Made by a program: the position numbers and the translations under genes. A model generated the notes under the pieces. It was not told the origin of the DNA and made no database searches. It saw only the letters and a list, made by a program, of their open reading frames with translations. This document shows, in pieces, positions 1 through 5,446 of a stretch of 5,446 nucleotides of DNA (position 1 is the first letter of the stretch; every line of letters starts with the position of its first letter). This DNA comes from UBA1402 sp964575345. Its GTDB lineage: Bacteria > Bacteroidota > Bacteroidia > Bacteroidales > UBA1402. Location of the stretch: assembly GCA_964575345.1 (NCBI GenBank), contig CAZNQD010000092.1:1-5446 (forward strand), given 5' to 3'.

Positions 1-720
1 AAAGCCAAATTAAAGAAAGAAAACAGTCAAGTGGTTAGTGCCACTACCCAGTTGAAAATTCTTGCTCCAGACGGGAAGAAACGTTTAGCTGATATGTTAG
101 ATTATCATGGTATCATAACTCTTGGTAAAGAGTTTCCTGGTAAAAAGGCAAACCAATTTATAGAATGGTTTACGTACAGCGATGAAACCATAGATGGAAA
201 AAGCAAGACAAAAGCCTACGCCTTATTTGACAGTTCCTTTATCAACAGCATAGAAGTCGGCACAATCAAAGGTTTACAACAGATTCACGGGTATTTGTTT
301 GGTGGTTTATGTGATTTCGCAGGACAAATCAGGCAAAAAAACATATCAAAAGGCGGGTTTCAATTTGCTGCATCACGTTTTTTAAACGAAACTTTAAAAC
401 AAATAGAATCCATGCCTGAAACAACATTAGAAGAAATCGTAGAAAAGTATGTTGAAATGAACATTGCACACCCGTTTATGGAAGGCAACGGCAGAAGTAC
501 CCGGATATGGTTGGATTTATTATTAAAAAAACAGCTAAGTAAATGCGTAGATTGGAGTAGAATTACTAAAATAGATTATATGAATGCGATGGTTCAAAGT
601 CCTGAAAATAGTGATGCCATAAAGTTACTGTTGAAGAGTGCTTTAACAAGTAAAATCAACGACCGGGAGATGTTTATGAAGGGAATTGACTATTCGTACT
701 ATTACGAAGAGAATGACTAA
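1..720 (+). CDS. fic: Fic-family protein adenylyltransferase, class III-like, 5' partial
   Basis: Fic enzymes transfer AMP from ATP to a hydroxyl side chain of a target protein. Numbering from the GTG at 31, the core motif HPFMEGNGRSTR lies at 147-158 (His147 catalytic base; GNGR loop and Arg158 hold the ATP phosphates). The target-docking flap is around 91-113 (GGLCDFAGQIR, NISKGG). The C-terminal end, KGIDYSYYYEEND, matches the autoinhibitory helix of class III Fic proteins such as Neisseria NmFic: Ser222 and Glu226 fit the S/T-x3-E motif, but the next residue is Glu rather than Gly/Asn. The tyrosines 223-225 match the region where NmFic AMPylates itself (recalled family knowledge). The frame is open through base 1 with no stop, so the GTG at 31 is probably not the true start. 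Residues about 1-47 resemble the tail of Bro-N/antirepressor-like proteins (DGKKRLADMLD, then FPGKKANQFIEWF). No separate antitoxin gene lies downstream. Fic assignment is firm; the N-terminal domain is inferred. Confidence 0.93.
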   Translation, partial: KAKLKKENSQVVSATTQLKILAPDGKKRLADMLDYHGIITLGKEFPGKKANQFIEWFTYSDETIDGKSKTKAYALFDSSFINSIEVGTIKGLQQIHGYLFGGLCDFAGQIRQKNISKGGFQFAASRFLNETLKQIESMPETTLEEIVEKYVEMNIAHPFMEGNGRSTRIWLDLLLKKQLSKCVDWSRITKIDYMNAMVQSPENSDAIKLLLKSALTSKINDREMFMKGIDYSYYYEEND

Positions 721-724
721 TAAA

Positions 725-740
725 ATGATTATAAAATCAT
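725..740 (+). other. Small AT-rich inverted repeat after the fic stop
   Basis: ATGATT (725-730) and AATCAT (735-740) form a perfect 6-bp stem with a 4-base loop, four bases after the fic stop codon. It could weakly end the fic transcript or protect its 3' end. The stem is AT-only apart from one G-C pair and no U-run follows, so it is not a convincing intrinsic terminator. Confidence 0.25.
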
Positions 741-780
741 AACTAAAGAAACACCAGTCCATAATAAATCACCCAAACCA

Positions 781-835
781 CAGCTGCCTTCGGCAGGCGC
801 GCTCTGGCTAGCCATAGCTGCAAGCGAACAAGCGA
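781..835. repeat. GC-rich hairpin-forming patch with short direct repeat
   Basis: Within an AT-rich spacer this patch is clearly GC-rich. CTGCC and GGCAG (784-788 and 792-796) form a hairpin with a 3-base loop. TGGCTAGCCA (805-814) is a perfect palindrome. CAGCT (781-785) can pair with AGCTG (816-820), enclosing both. CAAGCGA then occurs twice in a row (821-827 and 829-835). The arrangement resembles a mobile-cassette junction or REP-like element, but I could not find the core boxes of an integron attC site, and only one copy is present here. Function unknown. Confidence 0.45.
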
Positions 836-886
836 CAGTGCAATGGACAATGAAATAGAAAATTGAATTAAATATTAAAATAAATT

Positions 887-892
887 AGGGAA
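887..892 (+). promoter_or_regulatory. Possible ribosome binding site for the isochorismatase-like gene
   Basis: AGGGAA lies five bases before the ATG at 898. It is one of two clear Shine-Dalgarno-like sites in the window and supports that start. Bacteroidota genes often lack such a site. Confidence 0.45.
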
Positions 893-897
893 GTTCC

Positions 898-1395
898 ATG
901 CAGAAAAAGTCTTTAGTGGTAATTGACATTCAAAATGACATTACCAAAAACTACAAAGAAATCATTGACAATGTTAATAAGTCAATAGATTGGGCAGTGG
1001 AAAATGAAATTCATGTCGTTTACATAAGGCATTATAACTTATCTGACGGCACAAGGACTTTCAAACCTAATACTCGTGGGTCTGAATTAGTTTCGGATAT
1101 GAAATTGGTTTCCAAAAACATTTTTGAAAAATCCAAAGGCAACGCATTAACCAGCGAAGATTTTGCTGACTTTATTAAGAAAAACGAAATAAACGAATTT
1201 TACATTACAGGAGCAGACGCCGTTGCCTGCGTGAAATCAACCGTATTTAATATGTGCAAGGAAAACTACACAGTTACAATCTTATCAGATTGTATCACGA
1301 GTTATGATAAAAGGAAAATGGATGAAATGCTGAATTATTACGAAAAAAATGGCAGTAAAATAATTACTTTGAATGACTTATCAGATTCTAAATAA
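898..1395 (+). CDS. Isochorismatase-like cysteine hydrolase
   Basis: A 165-residue protein of the isochorismatase-like superfamily, which hydrolyses C-N or ether bonds in small molecules (nicotinamide, carbamoyl compounds, isochorismate and others). The family's catalytic triad is visible: Asp10 in VVIDIQND, Lys78 in FEKSKGNAL (four residues before Asn82, the usual K-x3-N/S-A spacing), and the nucleophile Cys111 in GADAVACVKST. The segment TVTILSDCITSYD (125-137) matches the family's conserved strand before the last helix. It lacks a signal peptide, so it is cytoplasmic. The length is slightly below the common 180-200 residues. The substrate cannot be told from sequence; it lacks obvious nicotinamidase metal-site features (D-x-H in the usual place), so I do not call it PncA. 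It starts a closely spaced trio with the DUF2007 and LRR genes. Family call strong, specific function unknown. Confidence 0.9.
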   Translation: MQKKSLVVIDIQNDITKNYKEIIDNVNKSIDWAVENEIHVVYIRHYNLSDGTRTFKPNTRGSELVSDMKLVSKNIFEKSKGNALTSEDFADFIKKNEINEFYITGADAVACVKSTVFNMCKENYTVTILSDCITSYDKRKMDEMLNYYEKNGSKIITLNDLSDSK

Positions 1396-1422
1396 TAATA
1401 CAATTTTATCAGTCCTTAAACC

Positions 1423-1668
1423 ATGAAAACAGACAAAAAGATTGACTTGGTGGAAATATTTAGAGGTTCACCAATGGAAGCCGGAATAGTTAGAAGCCTT
1501 CTGAAAGATTCTGATATAGAGGATTTTTTAAAGGATGAAAATATGGGAACAATTGCTCCATGGCAAGTTTCTGCAGGAGGTGTCGGTGCAGTAAAGATTA
1601 TTATTAAGAGCAACGATTACGAAAAAGCAAAATTGATTATTGAAAAATTCGTACAAGGCCATTTTTGA
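1423..1668 (+). CDS. DUF2007 family protein (putative signal-transducing protein)
   Basis: An 81-residue cytoplasmic protein that fits the DUF2007 family, described as putative prokaryotic signal-transducing proteins with a small alpha-beta fold reminiscent of PII-like domains. Telling segments are the N-terminal strand LVEIFRGSPMEAGIVRSLL (9-27), where a change of position in sequence and helix is typical (G-x-x-x-E-A), the ENMGTIAPW stretch (39-47), and the C-terminal IIIKSNDYEKAKLIIEKF (59-76). Bacteroidota members share the DE-x-MGT-x-APW core. The biochemical role of the family is not established. It sits 27 bases after the isochorismatase-like gene and 18 bases before the LRR gene, consistent with co-transcription. 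No clear Shine-Dalgarno sequence precedes the ATG. A reading frame of 65 residues on the opposite strand is a shadow of this gene. Confidence 0.85.
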   Translation: MKTDKKIDLVEIFRGSPMEAGIVRSLLKDSDIEDFLKDENMGTIAPWQVSAGGVGAVKIIIKSNDYEKAKLIIEKFVQGHF

Positions 1669-1686
1669 TTTTAAAAAGACAGATCA

Positions 1687-2463
1687 ATGAACAAACAACT
1701 TTTTATCCTTTTGTTCGCGCTATTGAGTAATTATTCGTTAGTATATGCATATGATTTTGAAGTTGATGGAGTTTATTATTCAATTACAGATTCAAAAAAA
1801 CAGACAGTAGAGGTCACTCATAATGCAGATACTGTAAATACCTATCAATTGGAAAAATATTCAATACCAGATAAAGTTAGCTATAATAACAAAATCTTTA
1901 TTGTAAATCGAATAGGCGATAGAGCATTTATTGGATGCGACCAGGTAGTAAGCATAAACCTCCCGGAAAGCATCAAGAGTATTGGGAATTCTTCGTTTGG
2001 TTCATGCAAAAAACTGTCACATATACATTTACCAAACAGTATTTCAAAAATTGATATTTTTGCTTTTGCCATGTGCGAACACCTGGAATCAATAATATTG
2101 CCATCGCAAATTGACAGTATATCTGATGCTTTATTTGCCGGTTGTCTTAAATTGAAACATATAAATATCCCAGATGGAGTAAGGTACATTGGCCAAAAAG
2201 CATTCGTTTTGTGCAGGAATCTGGATTCTGTTTCTATACCAAAATCCGTAGTTGACTTGAACGGTTGTGCTACATTTCTTGGATGCTCAAACTTAAAAAA
2301 AATACTTGTCTCCTGGCCACAACCAGTTCCAATACATCCATTTATGTTTGAAGATATTGGAGCTAAACAATGTAAATTGGTCGTTCCAAAAGGTATGCTG
2401 CCTAAATATCGAAAAGCTAAAGGCTGGAAAGATTTTAAAGAAATTGAAGAATCGAATTTCTGA
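1687..2463 (+). CDS. BspA-like leucine-rich-repeat secreted protein
   Basis: A 258-residue exported protein. Residues 1-21 form a signal peptide (Lys4, hydrophobic 5-19, cleavage likely after VYA). There is no lipobox cysteine. Residues 23-45 (FEVDGVYYSIT...VEVTH) are the usual short N-terminal lead-in of Bacteroidota BspA proteins. From residue 76 there are five regular 23-residue TpLRR/LRR_5 repeats (76-98, 99-121, 122-144, 145-167, 168-190) of the form I-G-x-x-A-F-x-x-C-x-x-L-x-x-I-x-L-P-x-x-I-x-x, and a sixth degenerate one (about 191-213) with a one-residue insertion. Cys at repeat position 9 is kept in all five. The end, LVVPKGMLPKYRKAKGWKDF (231-250), is the typical BspA cap. No C-terminal sorting or anchoring domain follows. 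Family members bind host or environmental proteins or are of unknown role; the ligand here is unknown. Confidence 0.92.
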   Translation: MNKQLFILLFALLSNYSLVYAYDFEVDGVYYSITDSKKQTVEVTHNADTVNTYQLEKYSIPDKVSYNNKIFIVNRIGDRAFIGCDQVVSINLPESIKSIGNSSFGSCKKLSHIHLPNSISKIDIFAFAMCEHLESIILPSQIDSISDALFAGCLKLKHINIPDGVRYIGQKAFVLCRNLDSVSIPKSVVDLNGCATFLGCSNLKKILVSWPQPVPIHPFMFEDIGAKQCKLVVPKGMLPKYRKAKGWKDFKEIEESNF

Positions 2464-2604
2464 AATTGCTTTCTTTTACAAGCTTAACCTACAGATAATG
2501 AATATCATAATAGCAAAAGACACTTTAATTAATCACAAATTATTTTCGAATTGTAACAGATGATGGCAGCTGCATCTTTTTGTCTTGCGCCGGGATCTTA
2601 TATA

Positions 2605-2632
2605 GTTGAAATATACTCAATACGTTTATTTG
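2605..2632 (+). promoter_or_regulatory. Candidate Bacteroidota-type promoter
   Basis: GTTG (2605-2608) and TTTATTTG (2625-2632) stand 16 bases apart. They are near-matches to the Bacteroidota -33 TTTG and -7 TAnnTTTG elements, one mismatch each. Transcription from here would begin close to the palindrome at 2637. Similar weak -7 matches exist at 2644-2651 and 2866-2873, so this is only one of several candidates. Confidence 0.2.
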
Positions 2633-2636
2633 GGTG

Positions 2637-2646
2637 TTGGCGCCAA
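2637..2646. promoter_or_regulatory. Perfect 10-bp palindrome, possible operator
   Basis: TTGGCGCCAA is a perfect 10-bp palindrome and a GC island in AT-rich DNA. It sits just after the candidate promoter, where a repressor could block transcription start. No regulator gene is in view to match it. Confidence 0.3.
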
Positions 2647-2828
2647 TTTTGAAGAACAGAATATAAAAAAACTAATATTATGAGACAATAAATCCCGTAC
2701 CCTAATCCGTCAAGTTAGCCTTAGGCTTAATTAAAGAACTGAAATATAGAGGAAAAGAATAGAAAGGCTGAAGAAATAAATTAATAAAAAGTACATGAAA
2801 ATACACTAAGAAGAATAATTGTGAAGAA

Positions 2829-2851
2829 AACTGAAGAATCCTTTTTCAGTT
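2829..2851 (+). promoter_or_regulatory. Ten-base-pair dyad upstream of the GH53 gene
   Basis: AACTGAAGAA (2829-2838) pairs with TTTTTCAGTT (2842-2851), ten pairs with a single G-T wobble and a 3-base loop. It lies 115 bases before the GH53 start. No T-run follows it on the + strand, so it is more likely an operator or a leader hairpin than a terminator. Confidence 0.35.
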
Positions 2852-2947
2852 CTGCAAAAAATAGGCATCTTTGGCAGTATAGTAGAGTTCTTGTGCCATC
2901 GCCCGTGTGAACGGTTGAAAAAAAGAATTAACCTTAATTGATATACC

Positions 2948-2952
2948 AAGGA
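2948..2952 (+). promoter_or_regulatory. Possible ribosome binding site for the GH53 gene
   Basis: AAGGA lies 7 bases before the GTG at 2960 and 13 bases before the ATG at 2966. The spacing slightly favours GTG, adding two residues (Met-Ile). ATG is preferred here because Bacteroidota depend little on Shine-Dalgarno pairing. The choice does not alter the lipoprotein signal. Confidence 0.35.
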
Positions 2953-2965
2953 AAACCGTGTGATT

Positions 2966-4984
2966 ATGAATACAATAAAAGGAATATCAGGAAAAATATC
3001 AGGCCTAATCTTCGGAATTGTATGCTCTTTAGCCATAGTTGGTTGCAAACAAAATGCACAACACAGTATAGGAGCCGACATCTCTTTTACACCACAAATG
3101 GAAGCCCGGGGCAGTGTCTATTACGACGAGAACAATCAGGAAAAAGATATCTGCCAAATAATGGCCGACAATCATTTCGACAATATCCGCTTACGCATCT
3201 TTGTGAATCCGGAGGCTGAAAACGGGTACTCAAGAGAAGGGTTTTGCAACCTCGACAATACCCTGAAAATGGCCAGGCGGATCAAAGCTGCCGGCATGAG
3301 CTTCAGCCTCGACTTTCATTACAGCGACACATGGGCCGATCCCGATAAGCAGTTTAAACCTTCGGCCTGGGAAGGCCTAAGCGGGAAAGAGCTTGAAAAT
3401 AAGCTATATGAATACACCAAAGAGGTATTAACTACTTTGAAAAACGCTGATGTAGCCCCCGATGTGATTCAGATTGGTAATGAAATAAACCACGGTATGG
3501 TATGGCCCGACGGAAGAGTGCTTGACAATGCCACCGAAGAAAACTGGGCAAGCCTTATGGGGCTTTACAAAGCAGGTCAGCAGGCTGCACGCGAAGTTCT
3601 CCCCGAAGCGCAACTAATGGTTCACCTGGCACTGGGTGGCCAAAACATTCTGTGCCGCCAGTTTCTCGACAAAATGAATACATACGGCGCCGAATTTGAC
3701 ATTATTGGCTTATCGTACTACGAGCGTTGGCACGAAACCTACAACGACCTGAAAGCCAATCTCTACGATCTGGCCGCTCGTTATAAAAAACCCTTATGTG
3801 TATGTGAGTACGGTGCCGGCAAAGAGAATATTAAAATGATCAATGACATCGTTCGTTCGGTTCCCCGCAATTTAGGCTATGGCACCATGGCCTGGGAGCC
3901 TGCCCCTGTGCTTTTCAACCGCGAAGGAAAACCATCGGAAGATGTATTTGCCATATACAAGGAAATATACAGGCAATATTCATCTCCCGGTTTTAAACCT
4001 AAAGTTGAGCCTGTTTTCGAACGGAAGCAAACTATCGAAAAACCGGTTATTGGTGCCGATATTTCGTTTGTTCCGCAAGAAGAGGCAAGAGGCAAAAAAT
4101 ACTCCGACAATGGTGTAGAGAAGGATGTACTGGAAATCCTGAAAGATCATAAGTTCAACTGGATAAGGTTGAGGCTGTTTGTTGATCCCGATGCCGAAAA
4201 TGGCTACTCAAGAGGAGGTGGAGGTTTTTGCGGTTTGGAAAAAACTCTTGAAATGGCCAAACGTGTAAAAGCCGCGGGAATGAAGTTTCTGCTCGACTTT
4301 CATTACAGCGACACCTGGGCCGATCCGGGCAAACAGTTTACGCCTTCGGCATGGAAAAACCAGCATGGCTCAGCCCTCGAAGGCAGAATATACAGCTACA
4401 CCAACGAAACCATAGAGCGCTTTATCGCCGAAGGAGTAAGGCCAGACATGGTTCAGGTTGGAAACGAAATAAATAATGGCATGCTCTGGCCTGTAGGGAA
4501 ACTACCCGAGGGCGAAGAAAAAGTGAATTCAAACGAAGAAATGGAAAGCTTTTGTATTTTGCTGCGCTGCGCCAGTGCTGCGGTACGTGCTGCTGATCCG
4601 GACATAAGCATTATGGTACACATTGCCTGCGGTGGTCAAAATCCGGAATCAGTTGCTTTCTTCGACAAGATTATCAGCCGTGATGTAAAATTCGATGTAA
4701 TCGGACAGTCGTACTATCCCGAATACCATGGTACACTCGAAGACCTCGAATTCAACCTGAACGACCTGGTAAAAAGATACAACAAGCCCATATATGTGGT
4801 TGAATACCACGAAAACAAAAAAGCCGTTAACGATATCGTTCACCACATTCCAAATAAGATGGGGCTGGGAACTTTTATCTGGGAACCAACATCTCCACGC
4901 TGGGGAGGCCTGTTCGATCGTTACGGGGCAAGCAACGACAGCATAGACATTTATCCGGAACTACACGCAATTTACAGCAATTAA
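2966..4984 (+). CDS. Tandem two-domain GH53 endo-beta-1,4-galactanase lipoprotein
   Basis: GH53 enzymes are retaining endo-beta-1,4-galactanases that cut the galactan chains of type I arabinogalactan and rhamnogalacturonan I. The 672-residue product (ATG at 2966) has a type II signal peptide ending in the lipobox IVGC (Cys27), so it is a lipoprotein, probably outer-membrane attached. Domain 1 spans about 35-338 and domain 2 about 362-671, joined by a short Pro/charged linker. Each has the family blocks: GADISF start, R-L-R-x-F-V, the invariant FHYSDTWADP (117-126; 445-454), acid/base Glu in GNEIN (Glu173; Glu501), the HxAxGGQN strand, nucleophile Glu in CEY/VEY (Glu281; Glu613), and a final WEP. 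Usual family size is about 340-400 residues for one domain, so this is a duplication. Domain 2 keeps SYYP..HGT (582-590), while domain 1 has SYYERWHET (250-258). Family call very strong; the exact substrate is inferred. Confidence 0.95.
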   Translation: MNTIKGISGKISGLIFGIVCSLAIVGCKQNAQHSIGADISFTPQMEARGSVYYDENNQEKDICQIMADNHFDNIRLRIFVNPEAENGYSREGFCNLDNTLKMARRIKAAGMSFSLDFHYSDTWADPDKQFKPSAWEGLSGKELENKLYEYTKEVLTTLKNADVAPDVIQIGNEINHGMVWPDGRVLDNATEENWASLMGLYKAGQQAAREVLPEAQLMVHLALGGQNILCRQFLDKMNTYGAEFDIIGLSYYERWHETYNDLKANLYDLAARYKKPLCVCEYGAGKENIKMINDIVRSVPRNLGYGTMAWEPAPVLFNREGKPSEDVFAIYKEIYRQYSSPGFKPKVEPVFERKQTIEKPVIGADISFVPQEEARGKKYSDNGVEKDVLEILKDHKFNWIRLRLFVDPDAENGYSRGGGGFCGLEKTLEMAKRVKAAGMKFLLDFHYSDTWADPGKQFTPSAWKNQHGSALEGRIYSYTNETIERFIAEGVRPDMVQVGNEINNGMLWPVGKLPEGEEKVNSNEEMESFCILLRCASAAVRAADPDISIMVHIACGGQNPESVAFFDKIISRDVKFDVIGQSYYPEYHGTLEDLEFNLNDLVKRYNKPIYVVEYHENKKAVNDIVHHIPNKMGLGTFIWEPTSPRWGGLFDRYGASNDSIDIYPELHAIYSN

Positions 4985-5015
4985 AATTCTCAACAGTATA
5001 AAAAAACCAAACGCT

Positions 5016-5446
5016 ATGAGAACACCAACGACACTTATTATGTTGCTAAGCCTTACCTGCACTTTTGCGCAAGGCTGGAAACCGGAAGTTAAAGAAAACA
5101 TTCCGCTGGATTCCATACGCTTAAGCGACCCCGCCATACTGGCGGATCAGAAGAGCTCGTGCTATTATATGACCGGCACAGGCGGATTACTGTGGAAGAG
5201 CAAAGACCTGGCCAGGTGGTCGGGACCTTACGCGGTAAGCCAAACAGATCCGGAATCGTGGATGGGCCCGCGACCAATGATATGGGCAGCCGAATTGCAT
5301 CAATACAAAGGCAAATACTATTATTTTGCCACTTTTACCAACCGCAGTGTGGTGATCGAAAACGTAAAAGGAAACGTAATTAACCGGCGAGCCAGCCATA
5401 TATTGGTGAGCGATAAACCCGATGGGCCTTATGTCCCTATGCAAGA
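5016..5446 (+). CDS. GH43 family glycoside hydrolase, 3' partial
   Basis: The first 143 codons of a secreted glycoside hydrolase family 43 enzyme (five-bladed beta-propeller, inverting; mostly arabinofuranosidases, arabinanases, xylosidases and galactosidases). Residues 1-18 form a signal peptide, with cleavage likely after TFA; the nearby LTC is a poor lipobox because Thr precedes Cys15. Asp38 in LSDPAIL is the usual GH43 catalytic base at the start of blade 1. Trp60-Lys-Ser-Lys-Asp-Leu (LWKSKDL) is the typical first-blade turn, and MIWAAELHQYKGKYYYFATF (88-107) is the family's second-blade signature. ILVSDKPDGPY (129-139) leads to blade 3. The later pKa-modulating Asp and catalytic Glu lie beyond the window, so activity cannot be judged. 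It follows the GH53 stop by 31 bases, same strand, suggesting one operon and a joint role on arabinan/galactan side chains. The ATG lacks a clear Shine-Dalgarno site. The subfamily is not assigned. Confidence 0.9.
   Translation, partial: MRTPTTLIMLLSLTCTFAQGWKPEVKENIPLDSIRLSDPAILADQKSSCYYMTGTGGLLWKSKDLARWSGPYAVSQTDPESWMGPRPMIWAAELHQYKGKYYYFATFTNRSVVIENVKGNVINRRASHILVSDKPDGPYVPMQ

Larger units (their letters stand above)
2464..2965. other. Gene-free gap, probable control region of the GH53-GH43 genes
   Basis: I find no convincing coding region here; possible reading frames are short, lack recognisable motifs, or are shadows of neighbours. The stretch is AT-rich and contains several dyad symmetries (2562-2576, 2637-2646, 2717-2727, 2829-2851) and three degenerate matches to the Bacteroidota -7 pattern TAnnTTTG (ending at 2632, 2651 and 2873). 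There is no strong terminator after the LRR gene. The position before two polysaccharide-degrading genes suggests a regulated leader. Confidence 0.6.

Noticed and set aside
725..740. Intrinsic terminator after fic
   Set aside because: The 6-bp AT-rich stem is weak and lacks a following T-run; kept only as a low-confidence inverted repeat.
781..840. Integron attC recombination site
   Set aside because: The patch can fold, but I could not find the paired 7-base core boxes (RYYYAAC and GTTRRRY) that define attC.
1..897. Fic toxin-antitoxin (FicT-FicA) module
   Set aside because: No small antitoxin gene precedes or follows in view, and the protein carries its own C-terminal inhibitory motif, which marks a self-regulated class III Fic rather than a class I pair.
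898..1395. Nicotinamidase PncA
   Set aside because: The triad fits the superfamily, but the metal-binding signature expected in nicotinamidases is not seen, so only the superfamily call is supported.
1881..2189. 102-codon open frame on the minus strand inside the LRR gene
   Set aside because: It lies wholly within a strongly supported + strand gene and its translation has no recognisable motif; a shadow produced by the regular repeats.
2306..2563. 85-codon + strand open frame overlapping the LRR gene end
   Set aside because: Its first 155 bases are an alternate frame of the LRR gene, and the rest is low-complexity AT-rich sequence without family features.
2806..3081. 91-codon minus-strand open frame in front of the GH53 gene
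   Set aside because: It overlaps the GH53 signal peptide region and has no recognisable domain, so it is likely chance.
2938..3219. 93-codon + strand open frame at the GH53 start
   Set aside because: It runs in another frame across the GH53 N-terminus, whose own frame has clear lipoprotein and GH53 features.
5159..5444. Open frames on both strands near the right edge
   Set aside because: They are alternate frames of the partial GH43 gene, whose frame shows a signal peptide, the DPAIL base motif and the WAAELH block.

Overview
The window looks like a Bacteroidota chromosome, probably an environmental or gut-type Bacteroidales/Marinilabiliales relative. The taxon is inferred from content, not from a marker gene. 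The supporting signs are an AT-rich left half, mostly weak or absent Shine-Dalgarno sequences, a BspA-type leucine-rich-repeat secreted protein, a lipoprotein glycoside hydrolase, and a GH53-GH43 pair typical of Bacteroidota pectin-side-chain loci. All six supported genes are on the + strand.

Left part (1-2463). The window opens inside a Fic-family AMP-transferase gene (1-720) that closely resembles the small class III Fic proteins of the Neisseria type. Its reading frame is still open at base 1, and the residues before the Fic fold resemble the tail of Bro-N/antirepressor-like proteins. A 177-base spacer follows, with a GC-rich hairpin-forming patch. Then come three closely spaced genes (gaps of 27 and 18 bases): an isochorismatase-like cysteine hydrolase (898-1395), a small DUF2007 protein (1423-1668) and a secreted BspA-like LRR protein (1687-2463). 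The spacing allows one transcript, but nothing visible ties the three functions together. This stretch reads as accessory DNA.

Middle gap (2464-2965). About 500 bases hold no convincing gene. They contain several short dyad symmetries and degenerate matches to the Bacteroidota promoter pattern, so this is the likely control region of the carbohydrate genes downstream.

Right part (2966-5446). A lipoprotein with two complete GH53 endo-beta-1,4-galactanase domains in tandem (2966-4984) is followed after 31 bases by a GH43 family enzyme with a signal peptide (5016 to the window end, 3' truncated). Together they suggest breakdown of galactan/arabinan side chains of pectin (rhamnogalacturonan I) or arabinogalactan at the cell surface or in the periplasm. 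No SusC/SusD pair or sensor-regulator is in view. By hand count on sampled lines, GC is about 30-38% on the left and about 43-52% in the GH53 gene, a marked change at the middle gap.

I saw no tRNA, rRNA, CRISPR array, transposase or complete mobile element. The most unusual items are the tandem GH53 architecture, with near-identical DNA in its two halves and a diverged first active site, and the apparent antirepressor-Fic fusion. Neither amounts to a demonstrable new system.
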